Source: Bacterioplanoides sp965200585 (lineage in GTDB: Bacteria > Pseudomonadota > Gammaproteobacteria > Pseudomonadales > Oceanobacteraceae). From it: DNA of 64,000 bases. The translations under genes were made by a program, and so were the position numbers. Below, one piece after another: positions 26,854-36,135 of this stretch (position 1 is its first letter; the number at the start of each line of letters is the position of its first letter). Location of the stretch: the NCBI RefSeq assembly GCF_965200585.1, contig NZ_OZ241361.1. One strand, written 5' to 3'. The notes beneath the pieces are model-generated. The model had not been told where the DNA came from. It ran no database searches and saw only the letters and a program-made list of their open reading frames with translations.

Positions 26854-28218
26854 TTACGAATGCTTTATTCCATATTTTTTCATCATGTCGTACAGAGTAG
26901 GGCGAGAAACTTTTAGCACTTTGGCTGCTGCCGAAATATTATTGGTGGTTGATAAGGCTTGCTCAATTGCACCTATTTCTGCGTGTTTGCGTACGTCTTT
27001 CAGGGCTTGTGTAGTCTCGTGTTGCTCACTTATTTCGACCTTGTCAGACAGGCTCAGGTCGGCTGCAGTTACATACAGGTTGTCACAAATAATGGCTGCA
27101 GTTTTTATTCGGTTCTCCATTTCTCTGACGTTTCCTGGCCATTCATACGCTTGGATAGCACTGAGAGCATCCTGAGAAAAACCCTTGAGCTTGAGCTGAT
27201 TGGCTTCAATGTGATGCTCAAGGAAATGTTTCGCTAACAATGTTTTGTCATTATTGCGATCACGAAGAGGGGGGATGGTGATTTCAAGCTCGCAGATACG
27301 GTAATAAAGATCTTCCCGGAATGTACCTTCGCCGACCATTTCTTTCAGGTTTTTGTTAGTGGCGCACACGACTCTGACATCGACATCAATATCTTGTGTG
27401 CCGCCAACCCGTTGGATGGTACGCTGCTGCAAAAAGCGAAGCAATTTAGCTTGTAAGTTAAGCGGCATATCACCAATTTCATCAAGAAAAAGTGTTCCCT
27501 GATTCGTGCTTTCGATTTTACCTTTGGTCAGTTTCATCGCGCCGCTGAATGCCCCTTTTTCATAACCGAATAGCTCGCTTTCGATCAGATTTTCAGGGAT
27601 AGATGCACAGTTAATGGCAAGAAATTTCTTGTCAGACCTCTGGCTGGTTGCATGAATGGAGCGGGCTAAAACCTCTTTGCCAACGCCACTTTCACCCAAT
27701 AAGGTACAGGATATTTCTGTTGGTCCGATTTTTTTGATAAGCCGGCAGATTTCCAGCATTTTGCAATCGGCAGTAATAATACCGGAGAGGAAAGCATCCG
27801 CATTCGTTTGCTTTAAACGATTTTGCTCCTCAAGCTGATATATTTTTATACAGCGCTCGATGATCAGGTCAAGCGTATCGGTATTAATGGGTTTTGGGAA
27901 AAAGTCATGTGCACCCAAAGATATCGCTTTGAGTGCATTTTCTTCTTCACCACGCCCGGTCATAACCAGAATTTTACAATTTGGATTCAGGTTGAGTATT
28001 TCAGAAATGCATCTCATACCTTCAGACACACTGTCGGCATCCGGGGGGAGGCCGAGATCCTGAAGAACAATAGGAGGGGCGTGTTTGGAGACAATTGCCA
28101 ACGCCTCCTCCCGCGTTCCTGCGGTATAAATTTTATATTGATCGAGGTGCCAGCCGAGCTGGCTCCTTAAGCCATGGTCATCTTCAATGATCAGAATACT
28201 GCTTGTTTGTATGTCCAT
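26854..28218 (-). CDS. prsR: PEP-CTERM sigma-54-dependent response regulator PrsR
   Basis: A 454-residue NtrC-type activator. The receiver domain has acidic pocket E12-D13-D14, phospho-acceptor D54 (VLQDLGLPPD) and the K in FFPKPI. The AAA+ domain has Walker A GESGVGKE, the sigma-54 contact loop written GAFSGA instead of GAFTGA, and Walker B TLFLDEIGD. The Fis-type HTH ends the protein (NNISAAAKVLKVSRPTLYDMM). It begins 2 nt after prsK ends. Known PrsR proteins with RpoN drive PEP-CTERM genes; two candidate -24/-12 promoters are in this window. Confidence 0.95.
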   Translation of the reverse strand: MDIQTSSILIIEDDHGLRSQLGWHLDQYKIYTAGTREEALAIVSKHAPPIVLQDLGLPPDADSVSEGMRCISEILNLNPNCKILVMTGRGEEENALKAISLGAHDFFPKPINTDTLDLIIERCIKIYQLEEQNRLKQTNADAFLSGIITADCKMLEICRLIKKIGPTEISCTLLGESGVGKEVLARSIHATSQRSDKKFLAINCASIPENLIESELFGYEKGAFSGAMKLTKGKIESTNQGTLFLDEIGDMPLNLQAKLLRFLQQRTIQRVGGTQDIDVDVRVVCATNKNLKEMVGEGTFREDLYYRICELEITIPPLRDRNNDKTLLAKHFLEHHIEANQLKLKGFSQDALSAIQAYEWPGNVREMENRIKTAAIICDNLYVTAADLSLSDKVEISEQHETTQALKDVRKHAEIGAIEQALSTTNNISAAAKVLKVSRPTLYDMMKKYGIKHS

Positions 28219-28220
28219 AT

Positions 28221-30248
28221 TTAACTGATAGCTAGTGGTAATTGAATTTTGAAAGTCGTTCCCTGAGAAATCTTACTGGTCACATCAAGGCTGCCATTCA
28301 GCTGATTGATATACTCTTTGGTTAAATAAACACCAATGCCCATGCCTCGATTGGATTTGGTAGATTCGAAAGGCTTAAAGAGTTTTTCATCTATAAAGGT
28401 CTGTTCCATGCCTCGACCATTGTCTGTCAGGGTTATTTCTGCCGTTGCATCTTTTTGCTGAACGTCTAAGTCGATTTTTCCGGCTTCAGGTGTGGCTTCC
28501 TGAGCATTTTTAAGCAGATGAGAGATAGACATAACCAATTTGTCCGCATCAGCCTCTACCCATAACTCACTATCCGTCCCAGAATAATTGGGGATGGGTT
28601 TTAAACCAGAGCTGTGTTGCAGCGCAGATTTAATGATTGTATCCAGATTCAGGCGTTCAATTCGTTCCGGTTGATTGTTTTTCAGTTTAAATAACAACTC
28701 TTTCATACGCGTGACGGAATGACTGATGGTATGAATTGTGTCAGAAATAAAGGCCGGGTTATCAATATGCTTTTCCGCATTTTTTACAACCAGCGATTGT
28801 TGTGCAATCAGATTGTTAAGATCATGCATCAGAAACGAGCTTAGCTGATTGTACAACGAGAGCTGCCGTTCTTCTTCCAGTTGTTTCTCGTACTGATGTA
28901 ACCTCAGGTAGCTGGCTATTTGACCACTGATCGTGCGGATAATATCCAGGTCTTCCCAGTTTGTTTTGGCTCTGCGTTTCTTTTTGTCGGTCGTCAGGCC
29001 AATAAATCCGTCCAGCTCATTATCGACCATCAGAGGTATCAGCAACCAGAGCTGACCGCTGTTGAGGAGGGAAGAAGGAAGATCTTCATTAAAGTTGGAT
29101 AAATGTGAGTTGGCTGGTGCGTACAGATTAAAAATCCACGAGTCGGTGATCATACGCTGACACATAGCATGGTCTTTATGAATCCGATACGAGCCAATTT
29201 CAATGCCGGGCACATTGCTGAATGTCAGCTGATAATAGTCACCGTTCAGCATCCACAGCGCACCGGTTTTCGCATCAAAAGGTTTTGCGATCGCTTCAAT
29301 TGCATATTTTTCGGGTGAAATGCTGCCAGGTTTGTTTGAGAGCGTGTTGTTTACTTTGAGCCATTCAGAGCGGTAATCATATTTATGGCTGAAGAAGTGT
29401 TTATTAATCAGTACACGAATAGAGTCTCGGAAGTCCGCTGACAATAGCGATGTAATCACAGAAAAACTCATGCTGAATATGATTAAGGTGAGTACAGCGT
29501 TGAGCCAGATATTATTCTCTTCATTGACAAAGGTTGCTATGAAAGTAATGACAGATATCAAAAGCGCTGTTGAAACTAAGGTAGAACCATAAAATGCAAC
29601 AGAGTGGGAGATGCGAAAGTGTTTTCCTTGTTTGAATCTGGGAAAGGCGAGTGCGTAAAGGCACATCATAATTGCAACGCATAAATAGATGTATGGGCGG
29701 AGATCGCCCACCAGTGCCGCTGACTTTATATCAGTCATGTTCAGCGAGTGATGAAGTATGTCGTAGAATAAAAGAGAAACCACGCCGAGACACAGGCGGA
29801 TTAGTATTTTGTCCAGCCTTGAGTGTTGGAATAACCGTTCAATAGCAAACAAACTCAGGAAAGAGAGGGTGAGCATAAAGATGCTATTGATATAGATTGA
29901 TAAGGGAAGCCGTATAAATTCTGCGAAAAACAATAAAGCAGAGATTAACCAGCTTGACCAAAAAATAAGCGTCAGTGTTTTATTGGATTGTGTATCACTG
30001 AGGTGCACGACTCTGGACAGCGCTAAAATCCAGATGCAGTAATGTATCGCTTCGGTGAAATAAGGAAAGTAGACAACCAGAAATGACTCTGGTGACAGGG
30101 TGTTGGTGCTGAGCAGCCAGAATGCGTTGAAAAGCGCAGCGGCTGTTAATGTCAGGTATCCCTGGCGCTTATAAAACTGATGGATGAATACCAGAGACAG
30201 AAGCATTGATACCAGAACAGCAATGGTTGTTGAATCAAACCAGTTCAT
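28221..30248 (-). CDS. prsK: PEP-CTERM system histidine kinase PrsK
   Basis: A 675-residue membrane kinase. The N-terminal half has about eight hydrophobic segments. A GAF-like domain follows (about 300-440), then the H-box FLMHDLNNLIAQQ with H475, N-box HLLKNAQEAT (about 577-586), G1 DNGRGM (about 609) and G2 GMGIGVYL (about 635). Length and layout match PrsK (TIGR02916-like). It phosphorylates PrsR; the signal is unknown. First gene of the prsKR operon. Confidence 0.95.
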   Translation of the reverse strand: MNWFDSTTIAVLVSMLLSLVFIHQFYKRQGYLTLTAAALFNAFWLLSTNTLSPESFLVVYFPYFTEAIHYCIWILALSRVVHLSDTQSNKTLTLIFWSSWLISALLFFAEFIRLPLSIYINSIFMLTLSFLSLFAIERLFQHSRLDKILIRLCLGVVSLLFYDILHHSLNMTDIKSAALVGDLRPYIYLCVAIMMCLYALAFPRFKQGKHFRISHSVAFYGSTLVSTALLISVITFIATFVNEENNIWLNAVLTLIIFSMSFSVITSLLSADFRDSIRVLINKHFFSHKYDYRSEWLKVNNTLSNKPGSISPEKYAIEAIAKPFDAKTGALWMLNGDYYQLTFSNVPGIEIGSYRIHKDHAMCQRMITDSWIFNLYAPANSHLSNFNEDLPSSLLNSGQLWLLIPLMVDNELDGFIGLTTDKKKRRAKTNWEDLDIIRTISGQIASYLRLHQYEKQLEEERQLSLYNQLSSFLMHDLNNLIAQQSLVVKNAEKHIDNPAFISDTIHTISHSVTRMKELLFKLKNNQPERIERLNLDTIIKSALQHSSGLKPIPNYSGTDSELWVEADADKLVMSISHLLKNAQEATPEAGKIDLDVQQKDATAEITLTDNGRGMEQTFIDEKLFKPFESTKSNRGMGIGVYLTKEYINQLNGSLDVTSKISQGTTFKIQLPLAIS

Positions 30249-30682
30249 CCTAAAAATCTCAAAATTCCATCTCTGAATCAGTATTCTATTTTACCCAGTA
30301 CTTGGCATGAGGTAAACAAAATGCTTATGCAGGCATCTTGTTGATATTGTTGTTTTTAGTATTTCATAATCACTTGTTTGTTATTTGATTATGGTACGTT
30401 CGTTTTTTACTCGATGCGTGTGCTAGGCCTACCGATGAGAAATTTTAATTCTTATTAGTATTTAACGCGACGGCGTTTAGTCTTTCGCAGAATTTGCGCA
30501 AATAAATAAAAAGACGCTTCCCTGTTTGTTGTATTGTATTCCTTACTTTTGCTCTCTGTTAATTGCTGATTACGTCAGTGGTTGTGATGCCTGATTGTTC
30601 ACGACCCTCACTGGTGTTGATTGGCAGTCTCCAGTCATTGTTGTTTTTCAGAATGTCCCTAAATCAGATAAGGGGTATATCG
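30249..30682. other. Divergent intergenic region prsK / glycine-rich lipoprotein
   Basis: About 430 nt with no credible gene. It must hold the prsK promoter and that of the lipoprotein at 30683. I looked for GG-N10-GC sites on both strands and saw none that were convincing. Confidence 0.45.
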
Positions 30683-32710
30683 ATGAAATATTTCTCTTGC
30701 GTACTTATAGCCGTGGTTTTCTCAACATTACTTGCATGTGGAGGAGGTGGGGGTGGAAGCTCTAATGGTGATAGCAATAACAGCGGTGGTGGGAACAACA
30801 GTGGCGGGAACAATACAGGTATCAACGCCGGTGCTGATCAGCTTGTTAGCAAGCAAACCTCTGTGACTTTGGATGGCTCCGCCAGTCGTTCTGATAGCAG
30901 TGGCGATTATATCTGGACCCAGACCCGAGGCCCAGACGTGACCAATGGTAGTGGTAGTTTATCGGGGGTATCGCCTGCTTTTACGGCGCCAGATACGGTT
31001 GATACTCTGATATTTTCATTGCGTATCGGTGCTTCATCCGCGACGGATGAAGTTGTGATTAACGTGCTGGAGCAAACAACCAATATCTTTTTTGTCGATG
31101 GTGATAATGGCAATGATGGCTCTGGAGATGGCAGTTTAGCTGCTCCTTTTCGCACCATTTCTCACGCCCTCGGGCAAATTTCACAGCCGGATACTGATAT
31201 CTATGTTCGCACCCTGAGTAGCGGGCAGCGCTATAACGAGACGGGTGCTACCTTATTTCCACCTGAAAACACCAGTTTATATGGCGGTTACGATGAAAGC
31301 TGGTGGCGTGATACAACCAATAATCGAACCGGCCTGAATGGCGCTCGTGTCGCGGTGAACTTCGCTAATGTCGCCGCGGACGCATGGCTGTCAGGGTTTG
31401 ATATTCAGGCTGCCAGTAGCGATTCAACCGATTTACCAGTGAGTGCGGTGTCGGCCGACTCCGGTACTGAAAGCTTGTTTATTGAAAACAACACCTTAAC
31501 CGCAGGCGCTGTGGGAGATGGACAAAGCAGTAACCCGGCCAGCAGCTATGGCGTGCGTATTGCCAATATTGCTTCGGTCGAGATCACAGGAAATACCATT
31601 GTTGCTGGTAAGGGTGGGGATGGTGCTTCGCCTGCCAGCCGGGAGAGAGGGCTTAGTGGTGGAAATGGCGCTGCTGCCGATGGCCGTGATGGAGGAAACG
31701 GCGGTGCAGCGGGCAACGTTAACGCTGGTGGTAACAAAGGTGGTGATGGTGGACGTGGCGGCGGCACCTTAGGTGGTAATGGAGAGGCTGGTGATAACGG
31801 CTTCCGGATTTCGGATGTGCCCGGTTCTGCCGGTACGGGTGGTGCCGGAGGGGCAGGTGGTTCTGGCGGCAGCAGTACTAACTTTGGTGGTGCTGGCAAA
31901 GGCGGTGTCGGCGGCGACGGCGGTGATGGCGGCGATGGTGGAACTGAGGGCGGTACTATTGCCATTGGTGGGTTTTTTCGCGGAGATAATGGCAATACCG
32001 GGCAAACCGGTAGTTCTGGCGCCGGTGGAGGTGGCGGAGGTGGCGGTGAAGGTAGCTTCGCTACTCTTGGAGGTGGCGGAGGTGGTGGCGGCGGCGGCGG
32101 TCGCTCTGGCGTAGGTGGTACAGGAGGCCCAGGTGGTGGCGCCTCCATTGGCGTGCTGTTATACAATGTATTGGATGCCATGGTAGAAAATAACACTATT
32201 ACCGCTGCGAGCGGTGGCCGTGCCGGGGCTGGTGGATTTGGTGGTATTGGCGGTACCGGAGGCAATGGCGGAATATTTGAACCCAGTGATGCGGGTGGAG
32301 CCGAGCGTGGTGGCCGCGGCGGTGGTGGCGGTCGCGGTGGATCGGGTGGTCAGGGAGGTTCTGGTGCTGGAGGGCCTTCTTATGCGGTTATGGTTGGTGC
32401 TGATTTAGCTCCGATGATTCGCAATAACACCCTGATCACGGCTGAAGGTGGACCGACAAATAGTGGAGGTAGCCCAGGAAGTGATGGCTCTGACGGTGCA
32501 GACGGTGATTTTGCAGCTAACCCGGGTGCGGGTGGAACGGGCGCAGGTACAACGTCATCGGGCGATTTTGGTACACCGGCTTTTGTGGGTGCCAGTTATG
32601 GCATCTATGATGCCGACACCGGAGATGGCGTAACCCCGGTGCGCTCTGGCAATCAATTCTCTCAGCCAAGCAATAATGGTTCTGGCCCAGTTGGCGAAGC
32701 CAACTTTTGA
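30683..32710 (+). CDS. Very glycine-rich secreted lipoprotein with Ig-like and beta-helix parts
   Basis: A 675-residue protein. The ATG at 30683 has AAGGGG 7 nt upstream and gives a lipoprotein signal (LLAC, C19); the longer reading from 30563 adds a non-conserved leader. After a Gly/Asn/Ser linker comes an Ig/PKD-like domain (VTLDGSASRSDSSGDYIWTQ). A DUF1565-type beta-helix start (FFVDGDNGNDGSGDGSLAAPFRT cut short here) and beta-helix turns (ENNTLT, ITGNTIV) follow. About residues 310-620 are dominated by GG-rich repeats (GGDGG, GGAGG) broken by beta-helix turns (VENNTIT, IRNNTLI). The function is not known; a matrix/adhesin role is likely from context beside prsK. Confidence 0.8.
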   Translation: MKYFSCVLIAVVFSTLLACGGGGGGSSNGDSNNSGGGNNSGGNNTGINAGADQLVSKQTSVTLDGSASRSDSSGDYIWTQTRGPDVTNGSGSLSGVSPAFTAPDTVDTLIFSLRIGASSATDEVVINVLEQTTNIFFVDGDNGNDGSGDGSLAAPFRTISHALGQISQPDTDIYVRTLSSGQRYNETGATLFPPENTSLYGGYDESWWRDTTNNRTGLNGARVAVNFANVAADAWLSGFDIQAASSDSTDLPVSAVSADSGTESLFIENNTLTAGAVGDGQSSNPASSYGVRIANIASVEITGNTIVAGKGGDGASPASRERGLSGGNGAAADGRDGGNGGAAGNVNAGGNKGGDGGRGGGTLGGNGEAGDNGFRISDVPGSAGTGGAGGAGGSGGSSTNFGGAGKGGVGGDGGDGGDGGTEGGTIAIGGFFRGDNGNTGQTGSSGAGGGGGGGGEGSFATLGGGGGGGGGGGRSGVGGTGGPGGGASIGVLLYNVLDAMVENNTITAASGGRAGAGGFGGIGGTGGNGGIFEPSDAGGAERGGRGGGGGRGGSGGQGGSGAGGPSYAVMVGADLAPMIRNNTLITAEGGPTNSGGSPGSDGSDGADGDFAANPGAGGTGAGTTSSGDFGTPAFVGASYGIYDADTGDGVTPVRSGNQFSQPSNNGSGPVGEANF

Positions 32711-32786
32711 TGGAGGGAGAAGCCAACTTTTGATGAAGTGCGAGGCTAAATTTTGATGAGCTGTCGAGCTATATTTGCTGAATGCG
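32696..32786 (+). repeat. About 23-bp degenerate tandem repeat across a stop codon
   Basis: Units start at 32696, 32719, 32742 and 32766. Copies 1 and 2 share GAAGCCAACTTTTGATG exactly, copy 3 has GAGGCTAAATTTTGATGAG, and copy 4 is decayed. The first unit carries the TGA stop (32708-32710) of the glycine-rich gene, so extra copies lie outside the reading frame. Confidence 0.85.
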
Positions 32787-32816
32787 GCTATGGCTCGGCA
32801 ATAACTGGCTCAATAA

Positions 32817-33740
32817 CTATGACTCGGCGGCAAATCGCTCAGCGACAAAATCAATAAAGCTCCGCACCTTGGCCGATAAGTGTTTTCTGCTGGGATAAAT
32901 CAGAAAGACATCAATCGATAAGTCCTGATAATCCGGAAATAATTCCACCAACTCGCCCGTTTGCAGCTGATCCCCCAGCAGGAAGTCCGGCAGGCGGGCG
33001 ATTCCCTGACCCTGCTGGCATAAGGATAAAATCATTTCCGAGCCGTTGGTTAATACCCGGCTGTTTACGGCAACCTGAATGTCTTTGCCATAACGATTTT
33101 GATAGAGCCACAGCCTGGGTTGCTTCAGATGGCTGTAGGTAATGCACTCGTGCTGATCCGGGTGGTTCTCTGCAAGTTGTTCCGGCTTCTCAGGTGTGCC
33201 TTTGCGAGACAAATAAGCGGGAGAAGCCAGTGTGATACCACGGGAGTGCATCACTTTGCGACTGATCAGGCTGGAGTCTTCCAGTTGTGGAGTCGCCCGA
33301 ATCACAATATCAAACCCTTCTGCAATCACATCCACTTTGCGGTTGCTGATATCCAGTTCCAGAGTAATGAGCGGATGTTGGCGCAGGAATTCAGCAAACA
33401 CCGGCTGCATTTGAGCGCCGCCAAAACTGGCTGGACAGCTGATGCGCAAATTCCCCGAAGCCTGCTGTTGTTGCCCGGCCAGAGCTGTAATCAACTGATT
33501 GGCATCAGCAATAATCTGCTGGCATTGCTGCAGATACAGCTCACCTTCGGCTGTCAGGCTGAGTGAACGCGTCGTGCGGTTCATCAGTCGCACGCCCAAA
33601 CGTTGCTCCAGCTTGTTGATTTCTTTGCTGATGTACGACGTTGAATGGCCGGTGTGCTCTGCTGCCAGTGTGAAACTGCCCGCTGATGCGACTTCAGTGA
33701 ATATCACCATGCCGTCCAGTAAATTCGGATTGTAATTCAT
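32817..33740 (-). CDS. LysR-family transcriptional regulator
   Basis: A 307-residue regulator. The N-terminal winged HTH is GSFTLAAEHTGHSTSYISKEINKLE split over residues 16-40, then GVRLMNRTTRSLSLT. The C-terminal substrate-binding domain runs from about residue 90 (GNLRISCPASFG). It is divergent from the FMN reductase gene at 33891, with 150 nt between, so that gene is the likely target; the inducer is unknown. It matches the CrgA/YhjC-like branch of LysR proteins. Confidence 0.92.
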   Translation of the reverse strand: MNYNPNLLDGMVIFTEVASAGSFTLAAEHTGHSTSYISKEINKLEQRLGVRLMNRTTRSLSLTAEGELYLQQCQQIIADANQLITALAGQQQQASGNLRISCPASFGGAQMQPVFAEFLRQHPLITLELDISNRKVDVIAEGFDIVIRATPQLEDSSLISRKVMHSRGITLASPAYLSRKGTPEKPEQLAENHPDQHECITYSHLKQPRLWLYQNRYGKDIQVAVNSRVLTNGSEMILSLCQQGQGIARLPDFLLGDQLQTGELVELFPDYQDLSIDVFLIYPSRKHLSAKVRSFIDFVAERFAAES

Positions 33741-33890
33741 AAGGGAGCTCTTGATGCCTGAGTGCTATTCAGAGAATTATGAGACTATTGGAGGTCATAT
33801 GGAAATAATCATTCTTTAATCCGGTTATTAATCTTTATTTGGGATCAATCTATAGTCACTCCAGATCGAATATTCATTGAGGAACCTACC

Positions 33891-34433
33891 ATGAAAATAT
33901 TAGCCTTTGCCGCCAGCAACTCGAACCAGTCCATTAACAAAGCGCTGGTGACTTATGCCGCAGAACAGTTAGCTCAACGAGCGAATGCCAGCTACGAAGT
34001 TCTGGATCTGAACGACTTTGAAATGCCGATTTACAGCGCCGACCGCGAAGAGCAGGGTGGTATCCCGGCTCCAGCCCACGCCTTTCGTGAGAGAATAGCC
34101 GCAGCCGATGTACTCTTGATTGCATACGCAGAACACAATGGTTCTTACACGGCAGCTTATAAAAATATCTTTGATTGGGCCTCCCGGGTTGACCGTGATG
34201 TTTATCAGAACAAAGCAGCTGTTTTACTTGCGACGTCTCCGGGGCCGGGCGGAGCCCAGAATGTTTTGAATCAGGCGGTTGGATCGGCACCTTATTTTGC
34301 GCTGGACGTGAAAGGCAGCTTCTCATTGCCATCGTTTTTCGACAACTTTGACCAGCAAAGCGCTCGTTTAACCAATGAAGAGTTGGACTCTCAGTTAAAA
34401 CAGCAGCTGGCTAGCCTGGTTGAGACAGTCTGA
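33891..34433 (+). CDS. NADPH-dependent FMN reductase-like flavoprotein
   Basis: A 180-residue flavodoxin-fold protein of the NADPH-dependent FMN reductase family. The phosphate-binding loop is AASNSNQSINKAL near residue 7. AEHNGSYTAAYKNIFDWASR (about 84-103) is the flavin-side loop (usually P.YN.S.P..LKN..DW), and TSPGPGGAQNVL follows. It probably reduces quinones, FMN or azo-type substrates in the cytosol. A GAGGAA ribosome site precedes the ATG. It is divergent from a LysR gene. Confidence 0.9.
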   Translation: MKILAFAASNSNQSINKALVTYAAEQLAQRANASYEVLDLNDFEMPIYSADREEQGGIPAPAHAFRERIAAADVLLIAYAEHNGSYTAAYKNIFDWASRVDRDVYQNKAAVLLATSPGPGGAQNVLNQAVGSAPYFALDVKGSFSLPSFFDNFDQQSARLTNEELDSQLKQQLASLVETV

Positions 34434-34468
34434 TTGAGACAGCCAGGTTGAGACAGTCTGGTTGATTA
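34416..34468 (+). repeat. 14-bp tandem repeat across the FMN reductase stop codon
   Basis: CTGGTTGAGACAGT, CTGATTGAGACAGC, CAGGTTGAGACAGT and a partial CTGGTTGATTA follow head to tail from 34416. The TGA stop (34431-34433) lies at the first unit junction. Confidence 0.9.
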
Positions 34469-34582
34469 ACGTATTAAGGATTGATGTGTTGCTTTGCCAG
34501 TAGGGGTTGCTATTTTAGCCACAGGTGTTGATACACTAGCCGCCGCTTGATAGTGATACACAATGAGATAGATACGGCGACG

Positions 34583-35803
34583 ATGGCTTCTTCACATTCG
34601 GATTCTACCCAACAAACTTCCGGCCACTGGCTGGAAGTTTTTTTTACCTTTTTAAAACTTGGCTGCACCTCGTTTGGCGGCCCGGTTGCCCACTTAGGCT
34701 ATTTCCACAAAGAGTTGGTTGAAAAGCGGCGCTGGCTCAGTGATGCGCAATACGCACAGCTCTTGGCGGTATGTCAGTTTCTACCCGGGCCCGCCAGTAG
34801 CCAGTTAGGTTTTGCGCTGGGGCTGACCCGAGCTGGTTGGCTGGGTTCCATCAGCGCCTTTATTGCCTTTACCCTGCCTTCTGCTCTGATGTTATTTGCT
34901 CTTGCCTGGTTGCTGACAGGAATGGAAGGGGATTGGCTAAATACCACCATTCATGGACTGAAGCTGGTGGCGGTGGTGATTGTCAGTGATGCTGTTTGGG
35001 GAATGGCGCAAAAGCTTTGTCACACCTGGCTGACCCGAACGATTGCGCTACTGGTCGCCGGATGCCTGCTGCTATTGCCATTCACAGGGCCAGAATGGCA
35101 AATTCTGATGATCATTCTGGCAGGCGTAGCGGGTTTTATCTTGAAGCCGGAGGTTGCTGATCAGGCTTCAGCAGGATTGAGGTTGAATTATGGGCGCTGC
35201 ACCGGCAGTGCCTTTCTGCTGCTGTTCATTATCTTGTTACTGCTGACTTTACCGCTTTTCAACCAATACAATCTGCTGACTATGGCGCAGCATTTTTATC
35301 AGGCCGGTGCTCTGGTGTTTGGTGGTGGCCACGTGGTGTTGCCATTGTTAGAAAGCAGTACCGTAACGGCTGGGCACCTGAGTGCTGAAACCTTTCTTGC
35401 CGGTTACGGCGCTGCTCAGGCTGTTCCCGGACCTTTGTTCACCTTTGCTGCTTACCTTGGGGCGTTAGTGCCTGCCGGAGCATCCCCGGCACTGCAGGCG
35501 CTGGTGGCCATCGTGGCGATTTTTCTTCCCGGCTTTTTGTTATTGTTGGGTGTTTTACCATTCTGGACGCAAATATCCGCCAAAAAAGTGGTACGACAGG
35601 CGCTGGTGACGGTTAATGCCGCGGTAGTTGGCTTGTTACTCGCGACCTTAGTAACGCCGGTTATCAGCAGCGCTATTGGCCATGTCTGGGACGTCGTTGT
35701 TGTTATTGTCGGTTTGGCACTGTTACGAAAATGGCAGTGGTCGCCGCTTTGGGTGGTGTTTTTTTGCGTTGTTTCCTCTATGTTGATTGATTCTTTCACC
35801 TGA
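34583..35803 (+). CDS. chrA: Chromate transporter, ChrA type
   Basis: About 406 residues, a two-domain CHR membrane protein that exports chromate. The N-terminal half has FLKLGCTSFGGPVAHLGYFHKE and CQFLPGPASSQLGF; the C-terminal half repeats the pattern as GALVFGGGHVVLPLLE and GYGAAQAVPGPLFTFAAYLG. These are the paired CHR motifs. The start at 34583 (ATG GCT TCT) is preferred over an upstream in-frame GTG at 34547, though its ribosome site is weak. It lies upstream of the pterin dehydratase gene. Confidence 0.9.
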   Translation: MASSHSDSTQQTSGHWLEVFFTFLKLGCTSFGGPVAHLGYFHKELVEKRRWLSDAQYAQLLAVCQFLPGPASSQLGFALGLTRAGWLGSISAFIAFTLPSALMLFALAWLLTGMEGDWLNTTIHGLKLVAVVIVSDAVWGMAQKLCHTWLTRTIALLVAGCLLLLPFTGPEWQILMIILAGVAGFILKPEVADQASAGLRLNYGRCTGSAFLLLFIILLLLTLPLFNQYNLLTMAQHFYQAGALVFGGGHVVLPLLESSTVTAGHLSAETFLAGYGAAQAVPGPLFTFAAYLGALVPAGASPALQALVAIVAIFLPGFLLLLGVLPFWTQISAKKVVRQALVTVNAAVVGLLLATLVTPVISSAIGHVWDVVVVIVGLALLRKWQWSPLWVVFFCVVSSMLIDSFT

Positions 35804-35816
35804 TCGGAGCATAACG

Positions 35817-36110
35817 ATGAGCCTGGTTTCTGATGAACAAATTGCTGTTTTTCTCGAGCACAATAATCACTGGTTTGTGCTGGACGGCAAATTGCACCGT
35901 GAACTTCGTTTTCACAACTTTAATCAGGCGTTTGGTTTTATGGGGCGTGTGGCGCTACAGGCAGAAGCCATTAACCATCACCCGGAATGGTTTAATGTCT
36001 ACAACAAGGTGGTGATTGATCTGACCACCCACGATGCTGGTGGTATTAGTGAAAAAGACCTGGCGCTGGCTGGTTTTATTGAAGGCATACTGGATGCCGA
36101 TGAGGCCTGA
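35817..36110 (+). CDS. phhB: 4a-hydroxytetrahydrobiopterin (pterin-4a-carbinolamine) dehydratase
   Basis: A 97-residue protein of the usual size. It has AEAINHHPEWFNVYNKVVIDLTTHDAGGI split across residues 50-80, where the two His, the Trp and the THDAGG motif are the family's active-site set. It recycles the pterin cofactor of aromatic amino acid hydroxylases or has a DCoH-like role; no hydroxylase gene is in view. The ATG at 35817 has GGAG upstream. It begins 13 nt after chrA and may be co-transcribed by chance of position. Confidence 0.9.
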   Translation: MSLVSDEQIAVFLEHNNHWFVLDGKLHRELRFHNFNQAFGFMGRVALQAEAINHHPEWFNVYNKVVIDLTTHDAGGISEKDLALAGFIEGILDADEA

Positions 36111-36135
36111 TTGGGTTTTAGGTAGCGATCAGTGG

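Noticed and set aside
31546..32265. Long proline-rich reading frame on the minus strand
   Set aside because: It is the mirror of the glycine codons (GGN/NCC) of the lipoprotein gene. It has no start signal and no independent support.
31600..32560. Repetitive region considered as a CRISPR array
   Set aside because: The repetition is GGN codon usage in frame with no fixed repeat length or spacers.
33099..33566. 155-codon plus-strand frame inside the LysR gene
   Set aside because: Antisense shadow; LysR motifs are clear on the other strand.
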